In this document: piece by piece, positions 44,277 through 54,440 of the stretch
Layout of the letters: each line of letters opens with the position of its first letter
Position numbering within the stretch: the stretch's first letter is position 1
Made by a program: the position numbers and the translations under genes
Origin: Staphylotrichum longicolle
Lineage: Eukaryota; Ascomycota; Sordariomycetes; Sordariales; Chaetomiaceae
Assembly: GCA_019096155.1 (NCBI GenBank)
Contig: JAHCVI010000001.1
Span: 12,301,243-12,365,242 of the forward strand
DNA: 64,000 nucleotides
Direction of reading: 5' to 3'
The notes under the pieces: model-generated
Told to the model about the DNA's origin: nothing
The model's database searches: none
The model's input: the letters and a program-made list of their open reading frames with translations, nothing else

Positions 44277-46189
44277 TCACCTCAAAGCGTGATCCACCTC
44301 CAGCCTCTTCGCCGCCGGTTCCCCCGCGCTCCCATCACTCCCCTCCTCTTCCTCTTCGTCCGCCTCGCCTTCCGTCATCGTCACGTCCATCTCATCCGGG
44401 TCGCCCTCCGGCTGCTGCTGCTGGTGCCCCGCACCACCGCCGCCATACTTATCCAGCCACAACTTCCTCAGCACGTCGTAAATGAAGAAGTACTGCCCCT
44501 CCGCCTGCACCATGGTCCGCCGCTGCTCCCGCAGCTGGTTGACCGTCTCAAACACCAGATCTTCTCCCTGTCCCTCCTGCAGCCGCAGCACAGAAGGCGT
44601 GCTGCTCCTGCTGCCGCTTCCCCCGACCGCCGCCGCCGCCGCGGCGCTCCCGCTCTTGTTCTGCAAACTCCCACTCCGACTCCCGCCCCTACTCCTCGCC
44701 CCCTTCCTCCCCCTGTCTGTCTCCGTCTCTGCTTCCCCCCTCCCAACCACCCCCTCCGCTACAGCGTCGTGCGTATTCTCCTCCTCCTCCTCCTCCTCCT
44801 CCCCGCCCCCTTCCACGACACCCTCAACACCAGTGCCCTCACCCGCCTCTCCAAGCGGGAGGGGGAACCCGACCCCGCCGCCCAGCACGGCCCGCTCGTC
44901 CCAGCCCTCCAAGACCCCCGCGTCGAGCTCGCGCATGAGGTGCTCCAGCGCGATGAAGGTGCCGCTGCGCCCGACGCCGGCGCTGCAGTGGACGATGCGC
45001 GGGTTGCTCGGGCGGGCGTTCTTTTCGCGCGAGAGGCGCATGAGCGTGAAGAAGCTGTCGAGGTCGGCGAGCGAGGGGACGCCGAAGTCGGGCCACTTCT
45101 TGTAGAGAAAGTGGTAGACTACGAGGTCGTAAGGTTCGGTGGTGCTGGCGGTGGCGGTGCTTTGTTGTGATGACGGTGCGGGGTTGGGGGTTGTAGGAGG
45201 AGGGGCGATGGAGGCGGATAAGGGGTTGAGGGAGATCTGGGAAGCTGAGGTAGAGGCGGAGGCCGAGGTGGATGGGGGTGAAGGGTGCGGGGAGGTGGAG
45301 GTGGGTTTTCGTCGGGAGTGCACGCGGATGACGAGCTTGCGCAGCTCGATGGCATCGCCGGCGGGGGTCTCCTCGAGGCCCTCGCACCGCACCGTGGCAC
45401 GGAAGCCGTCGCCGAACTCGTCGCGCTCGTTGATCTCGAGAGGCGGGTCGTCGCGGCTGCGCGGGAAGTAGGGGAAGCACTTCTCCTGGTGCCCTTCGTG
45501 CGTCTCAGTCAGCATGACGATCACGCCGGGGCTCTCGAGCTGTTCGACGACCATCCGCCAGGTGTGGTCCGTCGAGGCGGCCTTGGGCCCCTGCATGGCA
45601 ATGTATCGGTCCGGTTCTCGCGTCGCGCCGGTTCGGCCGTCGGCAGTGGGACATGAGGACGGCGTCAGGGAGATAGGCGAGGCGTTGATGTAGTCGAGCT
45701 GCCCGTCGGGCACCTGCAGCTTGATCCGGTTGTTGTGCCACGGCTGTATGTTCATGTAGCGGTCGAGCACCTTGAGGTGGGGCCCTGTCACACGCGCCCA
45801 TCGAAACTCGGGGGACGGGTTGTTGAGCGACTGCAGGACGCGGTTGCGCTCGCGCCAGACGAGCTCAGAGAACTTGTTTTCGATTTCTGCAATTTTCCGC
45901 TGCGTTAGTCGATTGGCGCATGCGACAACGGCCGGAGAAACCTACCCTGTGGGCTCTGATCCAGGAATGCAGGGATCTTTGGTGGCCGTGCCGCCCTCTG
46001 CCCGTCGTCGCCGGCGGGATCCGTCTTCAGCGACAGGGGCGAGACCGGACGGCCATCGGCGCAGTCCCCGCTCAGCACCGGTACTGCGGCGGGCGAGTGC
46101 GGTAGTGAGGCCGGGGGCGAGTCGCGCGCTCTCTTACCCGACGACCTATGGAACACCCGGAACGGACTGAGCCCGCGAAGCGATCGCAT
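44277..46189 (-). CDS. classical protein tyrosine phosphatase
   Basis: Two exons, leftward: 45946-46189 and 44277-45886, giving 617 residues from the first ATG (MRSLRGLSPFRVFHRSSGK). An earlier start would need an unseen upstream exon. The PTP domain begins about residue 82 (EIENKFSELVWRERNRVLQS) and shows the substrate loop DYINAS, the RYIAMQGP block, a WPDFGVP general-acid loop (Asp about 347), the P-loop HCSAGVGRSGTF with nucleophile Cys about 382, and the final QLREQRRTMVQAEGQYFFIYDVL helices. Two low-complexity insertions interrupt the domain: Ser/Thr/Pro-rich before WPD, and a Glu/Gly/Ser-rich one after the P-loop helix. The tail is acidic. This architecture fits fungal PTPs of the Pyp/Ptp2 type that dephosphorylate MAP kinases; the substrate is not shown by the sequence. 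Confidence 0.9.
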
Positions 46190-47524
46190 GGGCGACCCGG
46201 ACGGCAGATCGCCCGGGGGCGGCGTCGTCTTGCCCTTGGGGGGTCGCTGGTGATCAGAGTCGGCGCGGCGACCTCCTTTTTGCGCCGGTGAAACCGGGGG
46301 AGCTGGGCCATGCCGGATCAGCAAGCCGGTGTCGTTCGTCAGGTCGGGGTAAGTTAGTAGGTCGCAGAATACGCAGAGCAGTCGCGAAGAGGGCGGTGAG
46401 AACGTCCGGGTGGTGAGGCGATGGGCGCGCTGTTGAGAATGGAAGGTCTGCTCGAAACACCCAGGGATTCGGTGCGACGGTTGCGCGAGGGGTCCGGTAT
46501 TAACGTTATGCGTCACCGAACAAGGGCGGGCGATCGTCAAAGCAGGCTGCAACGGGACAATGGTCAAGGGGCACGTGCGGAATGCAGCTGCACGGAAATG
46601 CGGGAGCGTCGATCTTTTTGTGTGATCGGATCGGGAAGTCGGATCGGAAGGCGCTGTTCGCTTCTTCAGGGGTTCGGCGGGCGGATTGGAGAATGAATTC
46701 GATCGGTGTTTCCGTGGGCACCTGGCAGAAATTTGGAATCTGGACCGGGGGCGAAGCTGTGCATGGGTTGGCGATTGGGTTGAGAGCGGAAGGATCAAAG
46801 GAGAAATGAGAACGGATGCGCGCAGCAGCCACCTTTGCAGCTCAGCAGGGCGACATCAGACCGCCCCATGATCCACCGCGACAAGGCCCACGCCCCAGGG
46901 GACCGGCCCGCCATCCAGGCTGAGGCGCGCCCCACATGAGCCAAGCTCACGGTGTGCCCCACTCCGTGTCCGCCTGAAAAGAAGTTTCGCAGATGACCGA
47001 GACCGACCTTGGCAATCACTACCTACCTAGGTCGTTAAAACACCTTTGAAGTTGGTCCACTGAGACAACCATCCAGACAACTTTGGCGATTTTCCAGCAG
47101 TCAAACGATATGGTTGTCCGGGGCGCGAGTCACTAGGAGCAAAATTGCACAGTCAGTGGCGTCTGCCAACAACGTCATCGCTGCCAGTCGCAAGCGCATG
47201 CATGCTTGTGGCGCCTATCGAATCGAGATCCCAAAATAGCCTCGCCCGGTTGGCTGGATCTGCAAGCGTTTGACATGCGGCAAGGCCAAGCGTGCTCCGC
47301 ATTTGGTCATCACCACTCTCCGTGCTCCAAACGGGCAAACGCCTATTCTCACCAACAGCATCTGAAACATGAGATATTTTACTTTGCACCAGACATACAA
47401 ACGGCGCCTACTGTGTAGAGGTTGAGGGGCATGAGATCCGTGTCCCCAGATGTTGTACAAGAAAAAGAGATTCGTCAGTATGTTACAGCCAAACAGCGCA
47501 TGCGCCATGCATCGCACCAGTTCG
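46190..47524. other. intergenic upstream of the phosphatase
   Basis: About 1.3 kb. The phosphatase frame stays open upstream to about 46798 but opens with TTG and has no conserved content, so it is treated as leader or promoter. The 46900-47500 part shows nothing I can name. Confidence 0.4.
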
Positions 47525-49294
47525 TCAAGCACCCGAGTACACGGCCGTCACGTAGCGCCCGCACTCGACCCTCTGTTCCACGCTCGCCGTCCTGCCCTTG
47601 CCATCCTCGCCCAGCCGCACCGTGGTCCGCGGCGTAATCTGGAACCGGTGCTCTCCCGCCTGCCGGCCCATCCTGGCATCGCCCTGCCCGCCGTCCAGCG
47701 GGCCGATGTAGACCGGGACGTTCACGTTGCTGCGCTTGCCCGTGCCGAGCTGGTAGTACTCGTTGCCGCCCCACCAGAGGATGTCGGCGCCGAAGTTGGT
47801 GTCGGTGGCCGACGAGCTGGGCGACGCCGTCAGGTGCGTCACGTTGTCGAGCACGGCGCAGGCATGCGTGTTGCCGACGGCCAGGTGCGCCAGCCGGATC
47901 GGCGTGATGCGGTTGGCTGTCTCGTCGTACTCGTAGAGGCCCGAGAGCGCCTTGATCTTGCTCGGCTTGGGCGAGATATGCGTCCACTTGCCCGTGCCGA
48001 GGCTGCCGTGGATCCCGCTGCCGCACACCCACGTGTCGGCCGTGGTCCGGCCCAGCTCGCTGGGGACTTGACTGTGCGTCTTGGTCGCGTCCACCGTGAA
48101 GAAGCTGTTCATTCCGCCCGCGGCGATCGAGGTGGCCTTGGGTAGCAGGTCCGTCCCGCTATAGAGCTTGCGGATGGGAACGAGAGCGGGCGCATCAACA
48201 TAGCCAACCCCGGCTCCTGCATCCACCCCCAGCTGGCCGTTGGTGTTGTCTCCAAAGGAGAAGACGCGTCCCTGGTTGTCGAGGACCAGCGAGTGGAAGG
48301 CTCCTGCGGCGATGGCTTTGATATTGGCGTCACCCAGAGCCTTGACCTCGTGTGGCTGGTCGTAGGGGCCTGCAGGGCGTGTCTGCCAGGTAAGGCCTGG
48401 AATGCCGAGCTGGCCCTTGGAGGGGAACTCCTCGGAGCTCGAGGCGGCCGCGAAGACGCGGCCCTTGGAGGTCAACAGCAGGCAGTGCTCAAGCCCGCTC
48501 TTCACGTCGACCACCTTTTCACCCCAACCAAGATTCTCAGGCTTGAGCAGCCGGTAGCTGGTGGCTGACTTGTCGGCAGACCACAGGGGAAACCAGGACG
48601 AGCTGCCGGCCGGCTTCTCTCCCGAATCCTGATCCGCGCTCGCAACGGGAATGGAGTAGACCGAGCCGTTGGACGAGAGTGCAATGATGCGGTCCCGCGA
48701 GACGGCGATCTTGGCGATGTTCTTGCCCTTCAGTGTGACGGTTGGGGCCACTGACTCTTTGGAGAAGGCGGTGCCCCACTGCACAAGATCGCCGTTCTCG
48801 GTGACGGCGGCCCCAAAGTCGCGGTCCAGCTTCAGATCCCGCAGGATCTGGCCGTCAAAATAAGGGATGCGCCGCGGCGTCTTGATGACGGTTTCGTTGG
48901 AGTCGGGGGCAACCACCCTGCCGGCGTTGGAGCCCCAGGCATAGACGCCGGGGTGCTCCCAGCTGTTCTTGACCTGCAAGTGCTGCGAGCTCACCAGGTC
49001 GCGGTTCTCCTCCTTGGAAGCGGCCTTCTTCCGGGGCTTCTCATAGACGATCTCGGCCTTTTCGATTTCTGCCGGGCCTGCGGGCTCCGACTTGGGGAAG
49101 AGGTACGGATACGCCAAAATGGCACCGGCGCCGGATACCGCCGTCAATGTCAACATGGCAAAGGTGCGTGCCCCAAAGCGCTGGGTTGGCCTGGGTGAGC
49201 TGTAGTGGCGGACCCATTGCGGCGGGCTGGTCGTTACTGCGCGGAGTGATGAGGGCCGCCGGAGGGCAAGCCGGGAGACGAGAGGCGACGCCAT
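47525..49294 (-). CDS. fmp25: mitochondrial RCC1-repeat protein, Fmp25-like (complex III assembly)
   Basis: A single exon of 589 residues. The N-terminus (MASPLVSRLALRRPSSLRAV, continuing to RHYSS) is an Arg/Ser-rich mitochondrial presequence, and FAMLTLTAVSGAGAILAYPY is one membrane helix near 45-65. From about residue 115 RCC1-type repeats follow: GVYAWGSNAGRVV, GDLVQWGT, GSVYSIPV, GLEHCLLLTSKGRVFAAAS, AGAFHSLVLDNQGRVFSFGD, NTNGQLG, TWVCGSGIHGSLGTG, VGNTHACAVLD and ILWWGGNEYYQLGTG. These fold as a beta-propeller. The combination of presequence, one helix and RCC1 propeller is that of yeast Fmp25, an inner-membrane protein needed for early cytochrome bc1 assembly. Function is by family, not shown here. 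Confidence 0.88.
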   Translation of the reverse strand: MASPLVSRLALRRPSSLRAVTTSPPQWVRHYSSPRPTQRFGARTFAMLTLTAVSGAGAILAYPYLFPKSEPAGPAEIEKAEIVYEKPRKKAASKEENRDLVSSQHLQVKNSWEHPGVYAWGSNAGRVVAPDSNETVIKTPRRIPYFDGQILRDLKLDRDFGAAVTENGDLVQWGTAFSKESVAPTVTLKGKNIAKIAVSRDRIIALSSNGSVYSIPVASADQDSGEKPAGSSSWFPLWSADKSATSYRLLKPENLGWGEKVVDVKSGLEHCLLLTSKGRVFAAASSSEEFPSKGQLGIPGLTWQTRPAGPYDQPHEVKALGDANIKAIAAGAFHSLVLDNQGRVFSFGDNTNGQLGVDAGAGVGYVDAPALVPIRKLYSGTDLLPKATSIAAGGMNSFFTVDATKTHSQVPSELGRTTADTWVCGSGIHGSLGTGKWTHISPKPSKIKALSGLYEYDETANRITPIRLAHLAVGNTHACAVLDNVTHLTASPSSSATDTNFGADILWWGGNEYYQLGTGKRSNVNVPVYIGPLDGGQGDARMGRQAGEHRFQITPRTTVRLGEDGKGRTASVEQRVECGRYVTAVYSGA

Positions 49295-49769
49295 GTTTGC
49301 AACTTTGCATGTGCCGGTGCATCCACTTGATGCCTTTTTATTCCCTTGCCATGGTCCGCTCGACTCGAGATGCCGTCGATGGGCTGCCTCGGGAGTGAGG
49401 GCGGATTGAGGCGGGTTGAGATGGTGAGGTCACTTGAGGGAAAGGGTAAGCTTGTGTCTTGAGAGGAGCAAGCATCAACCTTTTTCACCCGTTTGGAGCT
49501 TCCCAGCTTCCAGGAGCTTTCTCCAGCTCGGCCATTGGCAGAAGAACCATTGCAAAGGCTTGGCGTCTTCTTGCCCCCACCTCCAGGGCTGGCTCCATCG
49601 AGTGGTGTCCCGCACTCGGGGCTCCACTCTGCCGATTCAGCGGAGGATCCCGCTGCAACCCCGGAAGCCAGTGTGTTGAGGTGTGCTTTAGGCGGGACCC
49701 AATACCCAATTGCCCACCAACAGCTCTGTGCATTGACAGCACGAGCCAAACCACCCTCGACCCCTAAAA
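49295..49769. promoter_or_regulatory. divergent promoter region, FMP25-like (left) and COG3 (right)
   Basis: 475 nt between diverging starts. A plus-strand frame runs through it into COG3 exon 2, but it opens with TTG and its sequence does not resemble COG3. No distinct element seen. Confidence 0.45.
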
Positions 49770-52527
49770 ATGTACGAGGAACCATGGTACAGCTTTGTGC
49801 CAGAATTGCAACAGCGGCAGCCGGCTTCGGGAACGCAGGGCGCCAGCGGCCATCGACGCAAGCAATCGCTGTTGCAGCAGCCGAACGTGGGTGTCCTCTT
49901 AGAGGGAAAGGAAGGGGGGAAAGGACGAGAGAAGGGACGCTGACAAGACATGCTTTGGCACAGAGCACCGCCGAGCAAGACGACACCGCCGAACCCCTCC
50001 CCGCGCTCTTTGAGGACCAGGAAGATGCAAACTCTCCCCCGGAACCAACCCTCTCGCGCAGGGCCAAGTCGTATTCGGATTTCTACGACATCGTCAAGGC
50101 CCAGCTAGCCAGCCATGCCCCCAAGAAGAGAAGGAAAGGAAGGCGGCGCGACCGAACATGGGACGCATTGGCCCTCCCCGAATCCGTTACGGCGCGCCTG
50201 CCGGTGGAAGAGGAGCGCCGCGACGATGCGCTGGACAAGGAGCTGCTCCAGGCAAGCCAGCAGGAATACCTGTTCGTGACCCGGCGGCATCCCGCAACAC
50301 CCCAGCGCGCAGCTGACATGGCTCAAGACTCTACCACGACGAACTCGCCATGACGGAACGCCATCTCGGCACCCTCATCGCCGATGCAGATAACGCCCTC
50401 CAGGTTCTCGAGTCTCTGTGCCAGTCCTTCCGCGCAGTCGACGAACAGACCAGCTCTTTCCAGGCCCAGTGCGATGGTCTGTTGACAGAGCAGAGACGGC
50501 TAGAGACACTCGCAGACGCGGTCGGGACAGACCTCCAGTACTACACCTACCTCGACTCCGCCACACGCCGTCTCAATGCCCCTGGCGCCGGTCGCCTCGT
50601 CGAAGGAGGCAGCTTTGCCGAGATCCTGTCCACTCTGGATTCTTGCATCGAGTTTATGACCAAGAATGTCTGTTGTTTCCTCTTTCACCTCGCAAGTCTT
50701 GGGGCTGACATTTGTGCAGTCTTCATACCGAGACGCAGAGTCATATCTTGCCCGCTACACGGCCCTGTTGACAAAGGCGCTACACTTGCTCGAAGTGGGC
50801 TTCGTCAACCATTTGAACAAGGTGTCGGTCGAGATATCCCGCCAGGTTGCCGCGACCCAGTCAGAGTCGGCCCGCCACGCCCTCGCCTACGGCCGCTTCG
50901 AGGAGATGGTGCTCGAGTCGTACTCGTTGATTCCTAACGTCCAGGCTGTGGTGCAGAGCGCCTATGAGCCCGACGGTCAGCCGGCCCCAAGCCCCAACGC
51001 TGGCATCTACGCGAACACCGCCAGCAACGTGTTTCACTCGTACTGGGCTGCCCGTGAACGAGACCTCAAGCCCATCATCCAACACGATCTTGACGTCTTC
51101 AAGGAGGAAGCCAAGGAGTCAATAGAGTCGGCTTCGAGGAACTTTGTAAAGCAATGTTTCGAACGCTCCTACAACGAGGCCGGTCTGTTTAGAAGTATCT
51201 TCTCGATCGACGCGCACTACTCGACCGACCCCGATTCAGCGTTCGCGGTGCTCAAAGCCCAGCGCACCATCCTGACGGGGGCGAACGTGGCCCCGATTGC
51301 CGCCAACCTGCAGTCTGTCCTCCAAACCAGCGACCTCCAGACCATCTGCAACCTCGTTGGATGGGTCACCAACGAGTACCTGCTTCCCGAGTACGACGAA
51401 GACGAAACGCCCTTCGTCGGCCGCTGCCGAGAACTGGCCGCCAGGCTTCTGGCCGAACATCTCTGGACCTTTACCGACGCCTTTTTCGAAGCCGAGATTG
51501 CCAAGTCAATCACCAAGGCTGCGGTTCCTCCCGAGGCCCTCAAGATCGGGCCCGTCACCAACGGCGACGTCGCTTCCAATGCATTCCCGCCCATCAAGCG
51601 AGCCCTCGAACTCCTCGTCCTGTTTGACCAATCCATGCCTAAAGAGCGATGTGTAAGCCAGAACGAAACCAACCGCCCCCCCCCCTTTCTGTCTCTATGA
51701 GCCAAACGATGCATACTGACCAAACACCTCCCCCATCCAGCAACGCAACAGCACCGTAATCTTCAAACTCATCAAAGAATCCATCGCCGCCGTCCAGCGT
51801 GCCGAGGCTCGCATCAAATCCACAACACCCTCCAAACCAGGCAGCGGCAGCGCCGCCGGGTCCACAGACCCGGACCTCTTCACCATCAAGAACCTGCTCA
51901 TCCTCAAGAACGAGCTCATGACCCTCGAGATCGGCGACGTCCGCGGCGGCGGCGGCGGCGGCGGCAGCCTGCCCGGGACCGCCCTCGGCGCGGCCGCCGG
52001 CTCCGCCTCCTCCCTCGCGGGCAACATGCAGCACTACCTGCTCGGCGGCGGCCTGCTCCACACCTTTGGCAGTTTGAGTACCTACATCCCCGGCTCGTCG
52101 CTGTGGTCGCGCAGCGGGGCGAATACCCCCGCCCCCGGAGGAAGAGCTGTTGGTGGGACGCCCGGGGCGACGCCGAGGCTGGGCGGCGGTAGTCTGGGTG
52201 GTGGTGGTGGTGGTTGTGGTGTGGACGACGCGAGCGAGCAGCTGGACGGGCTGCTGCGGCAGGCGATCCACGCGTTCACGAGGCGGTGGGCGGGGGTGTT
52301 GAACGAGGCGCGCGGGGTGGTGGGCGGTGCGAGTGGTGGGAGTGGGAATGGGAAGGTGTTGGGCGGGAGGAACGTGGGCAAGGTGGAGAGGGCTGGAGGA
52401 GATGCTGGAGAGGGCGTTTAGCGGCCAGCCGGAGGTGGTGGGCAAGTTGAAGGAGGCGATTCAAATTGAGGCCGAGGGGCTGGTGCAGGCCAAGGGGGAG
52501 GGGAGGAGTTATGTGACGAGAGTGTAA
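49770..52527 (+). CDS. cog3: conserved oligomeric Golgi complex subunit 3 (COG3/Sec34)
   Basis: Five exons: 49770-49886, 49964-50271, 50328-50667, 50720-51652 and 51741-52527. I chose the ATG at MYEEPWYSFVPELQQRQPAS because the product continues into GHRRKQSLLQQPN, which I recall as the start of fungal Cog3. Exon 2 gives FEDQEDANSPPEPTLSRRAK and SYSDFYDIVKA; exon 3 the Sec34 coiled coil (HDELAMTERHLGTLIADADN); exon 4 the helical legs (DAESYLARYTALLTKALHLL, NVFHSYWAARERDLKPIIQH). COG3 is in lobe A of the tether that captures retrograde vesicles at the Golgi. Donors GTGGGT, GTTCGT and GTCTGT are weak but phase-correct. In exon 5 a Gly-rich linker precedes the conserved end (GLEEMLERAFSGQPEVVGKL), which lies in a different frame from the linker; the break is near 52388-52392. 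In the uninterrupted frame translation would stop at 52421. Confidence 0.9.
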
Positions 52528-53240
52528 GTGGGTGGGGAAGAGGTGGGCAAAATAGATTCAAGGGCTGGGCTAATACAAGATTTTTGAGAGGCACCTTCTT
52601 CGCTAACCCAAATATGTGAAAAGTCGTTGTGCAAAATCCTAGACTCAAAAGCCACGATAATTACGTGATTAGGAGTCGTCGTTGTCTCATTCATAGCTCA
52701 GACCTGTGCATCTAATGGAATGAATGTAGTGTTCACTTCAACGTCAAGACTGTGCCAGAAGCATAAGACCAGTTGATACAGTGCCGAATATGGACAAATC
52801 AATATGTCCCACTGGCGGCGTCGTTCTTGTGAACGAAGCTAACCTCGCAGTTGAGAGACTAGGTATGGATGTTGAGCAGAAATTCAAACTCGCGATAATG
52901 GGATATGCAACTAACAACCTCAAGCACGCCATCGACCCTTGCGACCCACAACCCCGCCGCCCACTCAGATCCCCCCAGCACATCCTGGTCCGTCTGCAGC
53001 CCCACGCCCCGCCGACCCACGACAAGAGAACATAAACCCCGGATAGCCGACACCGGGCGCTGTCAAGTGTCAAAGTGTCACGGCGGAATTGGGTTTCGGG
53101 AGAGGACTTTGTCTCAGTGCTCGACCATTCAAATTCCTGGCGCTCAGAAGTTCCGTCCGCAACCTGCTCCCTTTGAACCGACTGCAGACAAGACCGCCCA
53201 CATTCGGGCGTCTTTCGTGAACGAGAAACTGGCGCCGAAA
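52528..53240. other. intergenic, COG3 3' side and carrier promoter
   Basis: About 710 nt. Relatively AT-rich near 52600-52900. No gene supported. Confidence 0.5.
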
Positions 53241-54268
53241 ATGGCCGACTCAGCAGCCGACATCGAGGCCCACGAGCCGCCCTCGTCGGGCTCCTCCTCG
53301 GCCAAGCAGACAGCAAAGGACCCTCTTTCTGGCGCAGCAGGCGGCATCGCCCAGGTCCTGATCGGTAATTCCCCCCTCTCTCCCTTGTTTTTTACCGCCT
53401 CCTCCGTCCCGCCAGCCCGCACGGTGCACCACCCCCCAACTAACCATCCCCCCTTTCTCCCACAAAAACAGGCCAGCCCTTCGACATCGTCAAAGTCCGC
53501 CTCCAGACCTCGACCGCCTACCCCTCGGCCCTCGCCGCCGCGACCTCCATCTACCGCCACGAGGGCGCCCTGGCCTTCTACAAGGGCACGCTGACCCCGC
53601 TCCTGGGCATCGGCGCCTGCGTCTCCATCCAGTTCGGCGCCTTCCACTCGGCCCGCCGCTGGCTCGAGCAGCGCAAGGGCGGCGCGCCCCTCAACTACGG
53701 CGAGTACTACGCCGCGGGCGCGTTCGCGGGCCTGGCCAACAGCGCCCTGTCGGGCCCCATCGAGCACGTGCGCATCCGGCTGCAGACGCAGCCGCACGGC
53801 AGCGGGCGGCTGTACGCCGGGCCGTGGGACTGCGTGCGCAAGCTGTGCGCGCAGGGCGGCGTGGGCGGCGGGCTGTACCGCGGCGAGGCCGTGACGCTGC
53901 TGCGCGAGGCGCAGGCGTACGGCGTGTGGTTCCTGGCCTTCGAGTGGCTGATGAACGCCGACGCCGCGCGCAACGGCGTCGAGCGCAAGGAGATCGCGAG
54001 CTGGAAGGTCGCGCTGTACGGCGGGCTGGCGGGCGAGGCGCTGTGGCTGGGGAGCTACCCGTTTGACGTCATCAAGAGCAAGATGCAGACGGACGGGTTC
54101 GGCGCGGGGCAGCGGTACAAGACGATGAGGGACTGCTTCGCGCAGACGTGGCGGGCCGAGGGGATGAGGGGGTTCTGGAAGGGCATCGGGCCGACGCTGC
54201 TGAGGGCCATGCCTGTGAGCGCGGGGACGTTTGCCGTCGTGGAGATGACCATGCGGGCGATCAACTGA
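53241..54268 (+). CDS. ymc1: mitochondrial carrier of the YMC1/YMC2 type
   Basis: Two exons, 53241-53364 and 53472-54268, give 306 residues, normal for the SLC25 family. Three repeats each carry the carrier signature: PFDIVKVRLQ, PIEHVRIRLQ and PFDVIKSKMQ, with companion motifs such as EGALAFYKGTLTPLLGIGAC and EGMRGFWKGIGPTLLRAMPV. The split codon at the intron rebuilds IGQPFDIVK. The first-repeat context (KVRLQTSTAYPSALAAA, FYKGTLTPLLGIGACVSIQF) resembles yeast Ymc1/Ymc2, proposed glutamate/glycine or organic-acid carriers of the inner membrane linked to glutamate and one-carbon metabolism. Carnitine and ornithine carriers are relatives, so substrate assignment is tentative. The acidic first 35 residues extend slightly beyond the core. 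Confidence 0.85.
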
Positions 54269-54440
54269 GGAAGACGGAAAAGGGTTCACCGTACGGATGG
54301 AGAAGGGGTGAAAGTACGGGGGCCGGGTCAAGCGCCCCTTTCAACAGGCGCTTCCACGCGCACGAGGCAGAGTCGAGGACTCGGATGATATCCAATTAGA
54401 TCCCAAGCCATGTGTTTGTATATAGAGACAGCACTTCAGC

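Noticed and set aside
49493..49963. Continuous frame running into COG3 exon 2
   Set aside because: Opens with TTG; the spliced model starting MYEEPWYSF fits the COG3 N-terminus better and keeps phase.
53144..54331. 395-codon antisense frame over the carrier gene
   Set aside because: Arg/His/Ala-rich shadow; the sense strand has the three carrier signatures.
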